Shown here piece by piece: positions 1-12,200 of a DNA stretch of 64,000 nucleotides (its first letter is position 1; every line of letters starts with the position of its first letter). The DNA lies in assembly GCA_029449245.1 (NCBI GenBank), contig JANATF010000005.1, forward strand, positions 744,001-808,000, written 5' to 3'. The DNA comes from Mortierella alpina (lineage: Eukaryota > Mortierellomycota > Mortierellomycetes > Mortierellales > Mortierellaceae). The notes below the pieces were generated by a model, which saw only the letters and a program-made list of their open reading frames with translations, was not told the origin of the DNA and made no database searches. The position numbers and the translations under genes were made by a program.

Positions 1-888
1 CGGGCTAGGGGTTACCTGTGTAAGAGTCGAGATTAGGAATGGTGGCTTCCATGGGTCGTGTCGCTGCAGTGTAGCTGGAGAATGCTAGCGTGTGCTCGTG
101 TGTGCTCGTGTGTCCTTGTGTGCTTGTGTGCGCCCGTGTGTGCTCGTGTGCTTGGATCCTGCGTCACTGTCCTTGATGAATGACGGGCTGGTGACAAGAT
201 GATGGATGATGTCGCCGCACGAGCGCGCGTGTCGTTGTTCGTGCGACTCAACGGAACAAAGCCACTGCACGTTCCGCCCTACTCGCCTGTCTTTTTTTTT
301 TTTTTTTTGCCTAAAGTGGGAATCCGTCAAGCAGCAATTGATCAGCAAAACACCTCTGCCGCGCATCCTCCTTGGGATCAAGTCCAACTCATTGCCTTGC
401 ATCCTTGCGCCGTTACTCGCCTTCGTTCCCTTCTTTGCCCCTCTCCCCCTGGTGCGACAGTGCCGGCCTGCTGGACCACTGCGCTGCAAGGAGATATTTC
501 GGCAGTCTGATCTGCCTCGCCTCTGTTTCATTGAACGCCAAACTCGTCCATTGACCCGATCACACCTGCCTGAGTCATGCAGGCGGGCTGTCTAGCACAA
601 AAAGGCGCTTTGCGCCCCTCGACCTTGGGCAGAACCTTCGCATGTAACCACATCAACGCTCTCCAGCGGACAAGACTTATTCTCTTCAGCAGGGCGAACC
701 TCCAATGCCGCAGGTATGCATGCAGACTGTAAATAGGTGCGCTCCATCAGGTTCAAAGTCCAAGACGACTAATTAGGTCAAACTATAGCACGCCTGCATA
801 TAGAGGTGCACAGCTTTTCTCGTCTTTTGCAGGAGCCGCACGACCAACCAAGAGGCAGCTCCTATGTAGACTTGCACCTGGCCTCTGG
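1..888. other. Upstream region of the MDM31 gene
   Basis: No convincing gene is seen here. The stretch holds a GTGTGCTC-type minisatellite and a T-tract of about 17 bases near 292-308. The segment from about 600 to 888 is probably the promoter and 5' leader of the gene starting at 889. Short open frames on both strands have no recognisable domains and overlap low-complexity sequence. Confidence 0.5.
86..152. repeat. GTGTGCTC/GTGTGCTT minisatellite
   Basis: Degenerate tandem copies of an 8-base unit (GTGTGCTC, GTGTCCTT, GTGTGCTT, GTGTGCGC) are directly visible. Confidence 0.75.
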
Positions 889-3624
889 ATGTACAACAAC
901 GGTGGCGTTTACGGAGGCGAAGCTGCCGTGGCCGTCAATCAAACGCAGCAAGTAATGATGCATCGATCCGGGGGCGTCGGTTGCCTCACTACAGTTGCTA
1001 GTGTCGGAACGACTCCTAGATACACCGGTGCGTACAGCATCGTGAATCGTGTAAGCGCGCGTATGGTCAAGGGCACAGCAAAGATCATATCCAAGAAGCA
1101 ACACGGCATGTCGATGCCAAGGCAAGCTGCCCTTCATGGAAACCCACTCCACAACTTGGAGCAGCATATAGGTCGTCCCATGCAAACTCCTCGCTCCAGC
1201 TTCTCAAGCCAATATCATACCCCACAACACACGGTGCCATCCATCTGCCCTACATCATACGTGCAGACCAAGCGAGCACCTTCCCACGTATCCTCGCATG
1301 CCGTTCATGGCTCAAAACGAGCATTCGCAAGTCATTCAGGAAATCATCATCTCAAGCCGCTTCCGGCGTCGTCACACAATGCACTCGTCAAATACACTCC
1401 TCCAATGGGACCTCTGAACAGGGTGGATCGAGCCAAGCTTTTGGCTGCCACACCCACCTTCTTGGCTCGTCTTAAAATCCGACTGAAGCTGCTTTTGATG
1501 CGCCAGATCCGACCTTGGCGCGTGGATGACTTTATAGCCATGTTCTCATGGGCATTCCTAGCCAATGTTGCATTTGTGCTGCTTGGCACGACGACCTTCT
1601 TCAGCCTTCTTTTAGCCACGGCCAACAGTTTGCAGTTCCAAGGTACATGTCGTCATAAGACTGTCGTGACGTGCTGTTTGCATTTACATTTTTTTGGCGC
1701 TGAAGGTGGTCTGTGCCCGCATTCGTCCACTAACAGTTGCGGTCGCCATGTATTTTTTATGCTCTATCAAGGCTTCGTGGCATCCAAGATCAGTGACTAT
1801 TTAACAGCATCTACGGGCGTCGAGGTTAAGTTTGAGGCTGCCATCGTACCCAACTGGAAGGATGGACGCATCACCCTAAGGAACGTGGTGATGTCTAAAC
1901 GAGCAGAGGGACCCAGCACGGATACTTCGACTGGTCACAAGGGAGAGGACCACTCGGGACATGGTCATGAACACGACGATGCTAATGACCATCAAGGTAC
2001 AACCTCCGAGGAGGTCGACACCAACTTTACCATGTTTGATCTCACGATTGATGAGATTGACGTTACGCTCTCTGCCAAGCGGTGGCTCGATGGAAAGGGC
2101 CTCATTGAAGATGCATGTATCAAAGGAGTTCGAGGAGTTATAGGTATGGCTCTTCTTCATGTATATGAAGCTGCCAGCTACAAGGTACCCTTGACTTATT
2201 TCTGCTGACACGATATTTTTGTTAGATCGAACCCATGTTTGGTGGGACCCGAATGTGGAGTACATCCCAGAGGAGGCTAGGAGAAAACACATCCCTGGTG
2301 ATTTTGAGCTTGAGTCGTTGCAGCTGGATGATATGCTGGTAACAGTATTACAACCCGATGGTTTCAGGCCCTACACGGTCTCTATCTTTTCAGCACAATT
2401 TCCTTGCTTCCGGAAGCAGTGGATTTGTTACGATATGCTGTGCGCAGACTCGATGGTCGGCATGTTTGATGGATCTCTTTTTAGCTGCTACACCGCCCAG
2501 CGAGAGAACACAGACAGTCAGACGGATACTAAATGGAAGCGGACAACTCGGTTCAAGATTGATGATGTGAAAATCGACCATTTGAACGCAGGCGTAGAAG
2601 GACCATTCGGATGGATATATTCTGGAACAGTTGACGTTACATGCGACGTCAGGATACCGAATGAGCCCGAAGAGGACGTGCTGCGCAAGTTGGTCAATGA
2701 CATTGTAGACAAGATTGATGAGGTTGTTGATTTTGCCCCACTGCCTCTGGTTTTCGGGACAGGAGCGATCGGAGGCAAGGAGATTGTCATGTATCCCAAC
2801 AGGGCGGCCGCCGCTTTGCATCAGAAAATGATGGAAGAAGAGGAAGAGCGAAAGATGATGCAGCGACAAAAATTAGAGCACAGGCAAGACATCTCCCAAG
2901 AGGAACAATACCAGCAGCGTCAAATGAACCGTAACCAACTCGGCCAGCATCACAAGGTTGAGCAACAGTATAGAGAGTATCAAGTCATCAAGCAGCAGCA
3001 GAGTCAACACCACCTGACGGAACAGCAACGACAACAGCACCAGCAGCACATGGCAAGGCTTCAGCCGTCAGTCACCACACCTGCAACCGCTGCAAAATCA
3101 AAATCCAAGAGACCGGCTTTGGTCATGGATTTTGAGTTCCTTTTTAATGATACCAAGGCTTCGATTCCACTTCAGACCGAGAGTATGTCATACCTGTCGA
3201 ACGCTATGGTGCGACCTATTGTTGCATTTATGAACAGCAACAGAACCGTCACCCCCATCCGCTGTCGCGTTGACATGGATTTGGTGAGTCAGCAGTGTGT
3301 CGTTTCAACTGTCTTATTGACTGCGCTGAAGTTCAAAAACTAGAAAACTGACAAACAAATATGGGTTTTTGCATCTCTTGAACGAAATAGTCAGAGTTTG
3401 ATGGATCTTGGACTATTTACGATTCGAATCTGATGAATAACCTATCAACTGAGGTTGGCAAGGCATGGGCTAACCTTGTAGCGGACGAACGGGAGCGAAA
3501 CAGGAAGCTGAAGCGCGTCGGACTTTGGGGCCTACAATCGATGACCAGGAACATTGTCAGTGTTTATGACTATGCACGAGGCAACCGCGGATTTTGGCAC
3601 TATATTGGAACGCAAACGGCATAA
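889..3624 (+). CDS. MDM31: Mdm31/Mdm32-family mitochondrial inner-membrane protein (4 exons)
   Basis: Proposed exons are 889-1642, 1772-2143, 2226-3283 and 3391-3624, giving 805 residues. All three introns are GT...AG and restore the family reading frame; the first, of 129 nt, is itself in frame. The N-terminus is Ser/His/basic-rich, as in a mitochondrial presequence. A transmembrane segment lies near residues 208-250, just after the family-typical RPWRVDDFIAMFSW. Next come the VASKISDYL and DRTHVWWDP blocks characteristic of Mdm31. In yeast, Mdm31 and Mdm32 act in the inner membrane in mitochondrial shape, mtDNA inheritance and lipid homeostasis. A Gln/Glu/His-rich insertion of about 80 residues (2820-3075) precedes the final conserved block. 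The protein ends shortly after a short hydrophobic C-terminus. It is the only ordinary host gene recognised in the window. Confidence 0.85.
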
Positions 3625-4130
3625 CGCGTTGCTCCATCCTTAATTCCAGCAATACTTCCTATCGTTCGAAGACGCACCTGCGTGTGCCTGTTCTTTCATT
3701 CCATCAGCAACCAAAGCTTGCGCCTCGAGTTGCTGACATTTCAATCATGTTCTCTTGCTCGTCTTTCTCTTGTGTATAGTAGCATTTTGCATCTCATCGT
3801 ATTCTACCACTTGATTAGAAATCCATAATTGACTTCATAAAGCTGGTATCCATCAAAGATTTGTCTGGATGTCGTAAACGTGGTTCTGAACCCCTTCCTC
3901 CCCGAAATATAAGAAGATATCAAGGGTTGTATTCATTTGTGTTATTGAGCAGCAAAAAAGTCCGCGACTTCAGCGACTGAAATTCAGTCATCATTCGGTG
4001 AACAAATATTGGGAGGCTGAAGGGTGATCCGCTTGTACATTGAACAGCAGCAAGATGACAGACGGACAGGAGCATGCTACTTGATATATTGGTTATTCTC
4101 TCCGTTCTAATCTTCATGCTGGGGGTTAAA
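3625..4130. other. 3' flank of MDM31, intergenic
   Basis: AT-richer sequence downstream of the gene, probably 3' UTR plus spacer. No gene, RNA or repeat is recognised. It ends at the damaged terminal repeat of the MULE1 left copy. Confidence 0.5.
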
Positions 4131-4275
4131 TTTGTGGAAAATGTAATCTTACAGGGAATGTAAAATAAGGTCTCACACCCCCGTAAGAATATACGATCCC
4201 CCCCCCCCCCCCGGGGGGAACATCTTTTAGATTTTGTCATCTAAAATCTAAAATTTTCCATACCACCTAATAATC
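4131..4275. repeat. 3' terminal region of MULE1 left copy, rearranged
   Basis: Inside is the conserved palindromic block (arms TTTAGATTTT/AAAATCTAAA), also present in the other three MULE1 termini. Outside it a run of 15 C (4198-4212) abuts 6 G (4213-4218). Beyond that, the sub-repeat CCCCCGTAAGAATATACGAT is in the opposite orientation to its counterpart in the right copy. This looks like a micro-inversion or fold-back join. Confidence 0.55.
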
Positions 4276-4361
4276 GGATACATGCATCTAATTGTTCGCC
4301 CTAAACCCCCTGGAACCCAAACTCGAACGGCAACTCATATCTATATGTGGGAGTCATGTCT

Positions 4362-7300
4362 TCACTCCTCCGTCGTCAATAGATCCATCGCCTGTCCTTT
4401 CTCATCAATTGGAAGCCAATCGAGGCATGTTTCCTGTGGATGCATGGAAATGGGAGTGGGATACCAGACAACCCCTGCTTCCTTCTCCTTTTGGTACACA
4501 ATACGAAGAGACCCTCGGCTGAGAGGCTTGCCGCATCCCCCACATTGCGGCAATGGACCTTTGATGCCAACTTTACGTAGAGATATTCCCATAGGATAGA
4601 ATGTCTTATGGCACCGTTTCTTTGTCGGCTGGGAGGAGACAGTACGTTCGCCATTTGAGGCATTATCTTCCTCCGGAGTGGTAGCCGAAATAGGATCAAG
4701 CCGTAGAGGCTGAGATTGTTCAGACAAAGGAGGCGGCCGCGGTTCCTTTGTCTTGAGGTACCAAACTTGGTTCATGATGGTAGTCCTCGGGTTAATTGTC
4801 CAATCTGTGCGGTCCAACTCTCGAAGTCGTGGCTTGCCCATACCATCGTAGAAGATGTGGCGTCCATTGATAATGATCGAACTGTTAAAGTGATTCCCAT
4901 CACCATAGAGGATAGCGGCCAGACGGTACCATGTGCCCCCGATGAGCAAGCGATCCACTGGAAATTGAGGTTGATTGGAGCTATTGTACCAGCCTTGAAG
5001 ACCGTCTAGCACTAAAAGATTGGGGATAGAAAACAGCTCCAGCTCACCAGGGGTTCGAGTGCCGCCGCATCTGTACAGGGGTTTGTCCTCGGAAGTTTCA
5101 ATGCATATCTCGCTTTCCTGTCTGTACGATCCCTCCTTTCGCCATCCGATATCATCGTCATCTATTACCTCAGAGCAAGGTACAGCAACCTGCAGGAGGC
5201 TGGTTTGAATTTCGAATTGGTCGATGGCCCTAGGATTATGTAGAGGCACACTACTCCACTTGTAAACATGATATTGCACTTCACGCGGACAGTTGAATTC
5301 GCACGTCGATGCCCAAGACCCTTGGATGCTTGAGAGACCTGGCAAGCGCTCAATGAACACGCTGCTGATGTCGCCAAAGAAATCGTGCTCCCCTTGCCCC
5401 TTCTGCTTTAAAATCTGCGTGCACCACATCCATCTGGCCTTATCATAGTTCTCTTCATCGATCTCCTTCATCACTTCCTGCAAGACTTGGCCTACACGTG
5501 TATTCAGCGTCTCCGTCGGTAGCGTAGCGCCTTCGAAATGCTGTAGGAGATACCATGCCATCAAAACTGTGTCGATGGAGCACGTGTTCCTGCCGATGTA
5601 GCCCTTGTACTCAAACTGCCACGGTATACCGAACGTATTCCAATCAAGATCGGTGTTAATCCTGCCTTGTTGAGACTCATACACCTCGCTTTTCTCCTCG
5701 TCTTGATGGATCTGGGATGATTCGTACCCACAATGCTCGATATCATCCTCCGCGTGGTCGTTACTGACGATCTTTGGTAACTTGTCCAAACGAAGGGTTG
5801 AAGTAGTGTCAGGCGGCCTGCCATCGTTTACGAACGGCGCCTTTTTTCTTTTAGCAGGTCTTTGATTCCGAAGTTTACGACCTTTCAACGCGGCGTCGTA
5901 ATCGCTTTCGATTCTCCACATATACCTCCAGGCATGTTTTAAAGCTGGCATAATCGCCATCTTGCCATTAGTGGTACCCGCCTTGCTCTGAAAGTCCCCA
6001 CCTAAATTTTCTTGAGCGTTTGTGTCCTTGTCCATCCGCGATAAATCATGGCGGGCGCATGCCTGGAAGAGGTGTCTGGATCTCAGTGGATTGAGATGCC
6101 AATCTAGCCAAGGCTTGATCCTCTCATATCTCTTGTCTTCCTGTAGCTGGTCGATACACTCATGAAACTCCTTCTTGTTGACGTGGAGCATTCTTTTCGC
6201 GATAGAGTAAAACTGCCATTTATCGATTGGGGATATGGCGTTTCCATTGTCGCGAACATTAACCACTGACCGGTCGTAATGCACATGACAGTAACGGTAG
6301 AAGCACTCCAAGTGCAGGTCGAGGTTACTGTCAAGGCCAAATCGTGTTCGAAGGGCGCGCTCAAACCCAAGGCGTTCTGCATCTGACATGTCGCAAGTCA
6401 TCCCAGGAAAGCGATCACGGAACTCGTTCCAAGTCTTGTAGGGTAGGGTCTGAAGCAGGACTAGAAAATGCTTTTCGTAGTGTTCTTGAGACTGGCCGAA
6501 AAGGACCGAGATCAGCAATGGAATCTGTCTTTCAATGACCGTGCAGTAGACAGAGGTGAAAGTGATGTTTATATTCGAGGAGAGGTTGTCGGTTACAAAC
6601 CCATGGACAGAATCGCTCTGCATGCAGGTGCAAGCCTCCTTCGTCCTGTCGATCATGAAGTCGGTTTGAAAACATATGTGGCCGTCGTCTTGTCCCAAAC
6701 TTGTGGATCTTAGCACCCTCGCTTTACAGTCTGCTTCAAAGGTTGCCAACGCCCCTATTGAACAGTCGCCTTCAGCATCCTTTAGTAGAGCTCTCCTCTT
6801 TTTCGCAAGGAAGTCCAGATTGATGTACGTCTCATGAAAGTCGGTGACTGGAGGGCAGGTACTGGTGCCTATCTGTATAGTCTTGGGCGACATTCCAGAA
6901 GCAGCCTTTACCACCTTCTCAAATGCCTGCCTGGCTGAAAACGTTGCGTGTATAGCTCGAGGCCGTGCATGATTGTGATACCCTTCGTGGCCAAGTCGAA
7001 TTTTTTTGGCCTCATGCTCCATCCGCAGCGTCGCTCGGCAAGAAATATGCTCCAGCTGAGATCCGTCAATTTTACAGACGCTCCCCGCAGGTCTTGGTGG
7101 CATGTGCTTGTATCTGGTTTTGTTGGACTTCGGAACGCGAGGTCGCTCAGTATAAGCACAAATCGGGCACTGGTAAACGCCAAGGCAAGACTTGAAATAC
7201 GTCTTACATGACTCGGTTTTGTCACTGTTGTAGAGAACCATGGCCCATCCTACGCCATGCGATTCTAGTTTGGTTTCCTCACTCTCGATATCCCGAGTGT

Positions 7301-7968
7301 ATGTGACATTTCCGTCAGGAAACTCGAGCGAGGACTCATGCTGAATGTTTGTGGATGGCGTGGAATCTGTGAGCACATCGTTACTCGAGTTCTGACGTAA
7401 GGAGCGAAGAAGGATGTATCGATTAGAAAAGGCAGAGATTGAGAACATTTTCTGCACAGTGTAACAAATAACATACTAGGCAATTTTCAGGCTCATCTTT
7501 CTCGCGCTCATGTTCAGATAAAGATACGTCAACATCAACGGAGGGATCATCGACATGGCGCTGACTATCATCCTCCGTGTCTTCCCTACTACCACTTGCT
7601 CCGACTATTTCGAAAGAGCCAGGGTGTTGTTCTTGGAGTTCATCGGACATGAGGCGAACCGTAGTGTTTTCCTCATTTTCATGAAACACAAGCGGCACTA
7701 AAGGCTGTGAATGCACCTCGAAGACCGAGTTTTTTCGATCTTGGCTGTTGGGAGTGGCATCTCTTGAAATCGACCGCCTCTGAAGTTGATCCTGAGTGTT
7801 TTTGGAGTGAACTTGATCGTCGTCAGCAAGATTTTGGGATGACTCGATTATGGTCACTATTGTGTTGATCCAGGCGTTGCTAGCGGACGCCATACTGTCG
7901 ATCCAAGCACCACTGGCTTTCAGGGTTCCAACAATTAGGGAGATCAACAAGGACTTGGATGAGGACAT
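4362..7968 (-). CDS. MULE1 transposase with GCM-like finger and C19/C98-like protease (left copy)
   Basis: Two exons, 7968-7477 and 7391-4362, are separated by an 85-nt phase-0 intron with GTATGT donor, CTAAT branch and CAG acceptor. The spliced product is about 1173 residues and identical to the right copy. Order: an N-terminal 164-residue acidic region; a GCM/WRKY-like zinc finger (about 211-312; Cys pairs, then HEGYHNH); a MULE-like DDE region (about 400-660) with FQTDF, VTDNLSS and TCDMSDAER; a basic linker RPAKRKKAP; a papain-fold protease of C19/C98 type (about 750-1040; NTCSIDT nucleophile box, GDGNHF His box, FYDGM); and a C-terminal CGGC...HPQETC finger. The expected TTNxxE glutamate reads TTNGKM. 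The gene is intact, but the element's 5' terminus is interrupted by retrotransposon A, so mobility of this copy is doubtful. Protease assignment is by motif only. Confidence 0.7.
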
Positions 7969-8226
7969 GCGTGCAAAGTGAAAGTCAAGGTAACAGGACA
8001 GTTCTCGAGGCGTAACATTACCTTTATTTATGAAAACCGCTCAATGACCTTCAGATACTTTTAGATAGTTTCCGCAATACAATTAGGAGTGCTCTGTGGC
8101 GCATGTTTCTGACCTTTAGACCTTACGTTTAACGGCTTTGATGACCCCCGAAACGGTTTTAATGGCAGGCACCAGCTTTATGAACAAGTTCATATTTCTG
8201 GTTCCAGGGGGAATAAAATTAGATGG

Positions 8227-8437
8227 TGTGATATTCTATAAGATTATGAGATACTAACTTACTGGGTACTGAAGTCAACGAGAACAAAGAGAGGGTTTAT
8301 TTTGATCCGCGCTCATGGAGCCCTTATATCGGGCCCCATGATCACGTCACAGTAGATATTTGGTTCTTGTAGAAATAAAAAGGGAGGTGCGACTCAGGTA
8401 CACAGTCCCTGAGCCCCACACCGACTAGGACATGACA
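8227..8437 (-). repeat. 3' LTR of element A
   Basis: 211 bp, TGTGAT...ATGACA on the plus strand, matching the LTR at 14992-15202 base for base as read. Confidence 0.93.
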
Positions 8438-9251
8438 GACTCCCCCTCCAGATTGTTGCCTGGTGGTTTAGCCTGACATGCGACCAAGAACGTTAGCTAG
8501 GCGCTCCTTAGTGGTCTGGATCAAAGGAAAAAACCCGAAAATTCGGTAAAAAATAGACCTTTAACCTTGGGTAGAGGGATTTAAACCTCAGAAGTACTGG
8601 ATCCACATGAGTGTACAGCTCAATATGGATTCAGTAGAAGAAGGAAAACCGTGAAGATCGGGAAAGCCTTCGACATAGATAGAGATAGGGAAAAACGAGA
8701 AACCTATCGTGTATATTACATATGATGGGATAAAAAATAGAAACCCAGTGACAGAGTATGCGTCTGCAGAACGACAGCTGTCATAAAAATACAACCAAAG
8801 ATAGGGATGGTTGGCACTTGTGTGTGCAAAGTCGAAATGGCAAAACGCAATGCGAGAAAAGACCATTGACATAGACTGCAACGCAGATGCAGGATCAGTG
8901 CATCGCGTGTTAGCAACTCTGAGAAACAGCAACTGTAAAAACTCAGTATAAAAATAGAGCGCGCGTGGAACACAAGGGTCCGTGTTATGTAAGTGAGTGC
9001 ATTTGCGAGTGCGACCCACTCTCCCCCGCAAAAAGGGATTTTTTGCGCCAAAAAGTCAAAAGCAGATTAGCAATGAGCACTGAATGCCAGCCACCAAAAA
9101 AAAAAAAAAAAAAAAAAAATCAACATCATCTTTTTTCTTTTTTGCTCATCTACTCGACGTTTTCTTCCTCATCACCACTCCGGTTCTTTCTCACTACTAC
9201 GCGTCATAGTTTTCGACTAGACAATAAATGATTGCACGTCCTTCCGCAGCA
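8438..9251 (-). other. 3' untranslated region of element A with small U-rich-loop hairpins
   Basis: Between the pol stop and the 3' LTR there is no supported gene. The stretch contains several short stem-loops with A/T-rich loops on the plus strand: 8640-8671 (GAAGG/CCTTC), 8684-8708 (GATAGG/CCTATC) and 8727-8746 (GGG/CCC). A 24-A tract lies at 9096-9119, which is poly-T in the element's sense. A similar hairpin series occupies the same position in element G. Confidence 0.5.
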
Positions 9252-12200
9252 TTACGACCTTGTCTTACGACCTTTTTTCGTAACACCAGCTCTACCAACA
9301 ACTCTCGACAACGCGCTTTTAGCTGCAGCAGTCTTATTGTTGGTCAGGAACGCCTTCAACTCTTCCTTTTGTGTCTTCAACAACTTTCGTTGCTTCTTCG
9401 CGACCACATGAGGATTCGTCTGATTGATCCGCTTCCAGTACTGGTGAATCAACCTGTCCGAGTCGAATTGGGAATGAGGGATAAAGGAGTCTTCATCATC
9501 CGAGTAACCCTTCCAGTGGACTTTATAAAGGACAGCGCCGTCTTCGACCTTATGGTCAACGATAGACTGGACTTCATAACTCTCATCTGACTGTGCGTCC
9601 AGATCTTGAGTGACCACTTCCAACTGCTCAGGAGCATAGTGACGAGGCAATACTTCACCCGTTAAATCCTGCAACTCGTAGGCACCATGGGTCGTTCTCC
9701 TTGTTACTTTAAATGGACCGTCCTTTGAAGGAGACATGGAACCAACAGCAACAGGATCCCGAGCCATGACAAATGCGCCAGGCTGGATCTCACGGATAGT
9801 ATGTGAGTTGTTGAACTTGTCAATCATTTTTTGCTGATTATCCTTACTAAGAGAGGATAGCGCAGGGAATACCAATTGAGTAAGATATACTAATCTTTTC
9901 TCAAGTTCTTCATCTGACATTAGGCGACTCTTCGCAGCAGAGAAATTTGATATGCCGGAGAACGCCCTCCCGTAGAACAAGGAGAAGGGCGTGGAGTTTG
10001 TTAGGGATACAATCTTCGTGTTCATCTGCAATTGGACCATGGGTAAGTGCACATCCCACTCTGGAACTCTGCCTTCGATGTTCTTACGAAGAATGTCTTT
10101 CATCGACTTGATATGTCTCTCCGCAACACCGTTGCCACGTGGGTGGTATGGAGTAGACAAGCGATGGTCTACGCTCAACGTCTTGGTCAATTCGGATATG
10201 ATACTGTTGACAAATTCTGATCCGTTATCACTTTGAATGATCTTAGGGAAACCAATGTCACAGAAGAGCCGAAAGAGACATGTAGCAACTGATTTTGCTT
10301 CTTTGTTCCTTAACGGATATAAGAAGACGAATCTGGTGCAGACGTCTACTACGAGCAAAGCGTACTCATGTCCGCTGGAGCTCACTGGGAACTGTGCCAG
10401 GTCAATGGCCAGATGCTCACCAGGTAACTCAGCATGAATAGCTTTCAAAGGATGATAGCCCTTTCTTGCAATATTGTATCGCTGACAGGATGAACATGCT
10501 TTCACCCATTTAACACAATCCTCTTTCAACTTAGGCCACGTCTTGCTGTCCTGTTGAATGGTCTTCACCATGGCGGATGCGCCGAGGTGACCAAAAGAGT
10601 GGACCTCTTTCAACAGGCGGCTACGTTGAGCCACAGGAACAACATGGCGACTTTCAGAATCGACTGCATGATGAACGAAAGGTAATTCGTCCACATCCAT
10701 GCGGTCATCTATCTGAATACCCTCCGCCAAACGAATTGTTCCTGTTTCAGCCATTTGAAGAGCGAAATCTGCAGAATGAATCTGTTCTCTATCAGACGCA
10801 CGAGTGGTGGCAGACGTCTTTCTAGTACCAACCCTAAAGTTATCTTCTTTATCCTTGCTCCACAACTCTTCAGGAAACGCCCTAGAAAGAGCATCAGGAA
10901 TGATATTCAGGATACCGGGTCTATGAATCAGCGTGAAATCATAGCTAAAAAGAGTGTCCTTCCACTCTGCTATAATGTTGGTCAACTTCTCTTGATCTTG
11001 CAAGAAGGTAAGAGGCTTGTGATCAGTGAACAGAGTAAAGTGTCTTCCAGCAATATAATAATGAAACTTCTTGAGAGCGTAAATGATCGCCAAGAGTTCT
11101 TTCTTATACGCTGGGTAACGACGCTCATGGTCTTGCAAAGACCTAGCCATGAACGAAATGTAATTGACCTTTCCACCTTCTCCATCTGGTAACTGATAGA
11201 GAACAACTCCAATACCAACATTGGACGCATCAGTGGCAATATAAAAGGCGATCTTGAAGTTCGGAAATGACAAGACAGGAGCGAGCACAATGAGCTCCTT
11301 GATCTTTTCAAAACACCGCAACTCAAGATCGTTCAGGACAAAGACGCCCTTGACGTTTTTGAGCCTGTTCAATGGCGCAGCGAGTGTACCGTACAGTGGA
11401 ATGTACTCAGAGAAATAGGTGAACATACCAGTGTATCTCTGCACTCCTTTACCATTGGTAGGTGGCATCCATGATTTGACATTGGCAACTTTCTCAGGAT
11501 TAATCCTTCTTCCATGTCTGTCAATCACAAAGCCGAGAAGCACAATCTCGGTTCTCATAAAGTGGCACTTGTCGCGATTGACAATAAGTTTGGCTTTTGT
11601 TAACCGATCAAGTACAATCTTTACATGTTGTAGGTGCTCTTCCTTCTTCCGCGAGTAGATGACAATGTCGTCAACGTAGATGCAGACAAAGGACAGGTCA
11701 CCAAACATGTAGACCATGCCCCTTTGGAAGATGCTGGTCATGGGCTTTAATCCAAAGGGAGCCCTGGCGAACATGTACTGCTTTCCATCATATGTGAAAG
11801 CAGTATACTTTTGACTGTCTGCAGCCAACGGCAATCGATGGTAAGCTTGCGACAAATCAATAGTCGAGAAGAACTCGTGTCCAGCCGTCTTCTGCAGGAT
11901 GTCTGAGATGAGCGGCAGCTGGAATGTATCCGTGTCTAGCAGTTGCTTATTGAGGACTCTAGGATCTAAACAGACTCTGTATTTTAAAACATTGCCTTCT
12001 AGGTCACGTCGTGCAGCAAGCGTCAACGAATTATTAAATGGGTTGCCTTTCGGCGCAGGTACGATAACCCCACTATCCCACCATTTAAGGATTTGAGAAT
12101 GAACCTCCTCCTTTGCTGTCTGAGCATGGAAATCACGGGATCTGACGTGGATACGACAACCATCAGGAACTTTCAACTCAACCCGCATGATGTCCAGATC

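Noticed and set aside
4362-7968. KDZ (Kyakuja/Dileera/Zisupton) transposase for MULE1
   Set aside because: A captured protease is reminiscent of KDZ, but the GCM-like finger, MULE-like core and long terminal inverted repeats fit MULE better; no CxC or SAP-type KDZ signature seen.
8588-9031. 147-codon open frame downstream of element A pol
   Set aside because: No domain, low complexity, and it lies in the 3' untranslated region made of hairpin and A-rich sequence.
9096-9119. 24-A tract as a sign of a retroposed gene
   Set aside because: It is poly-T in the element's sense, has no gene before it and no flanking duplication.
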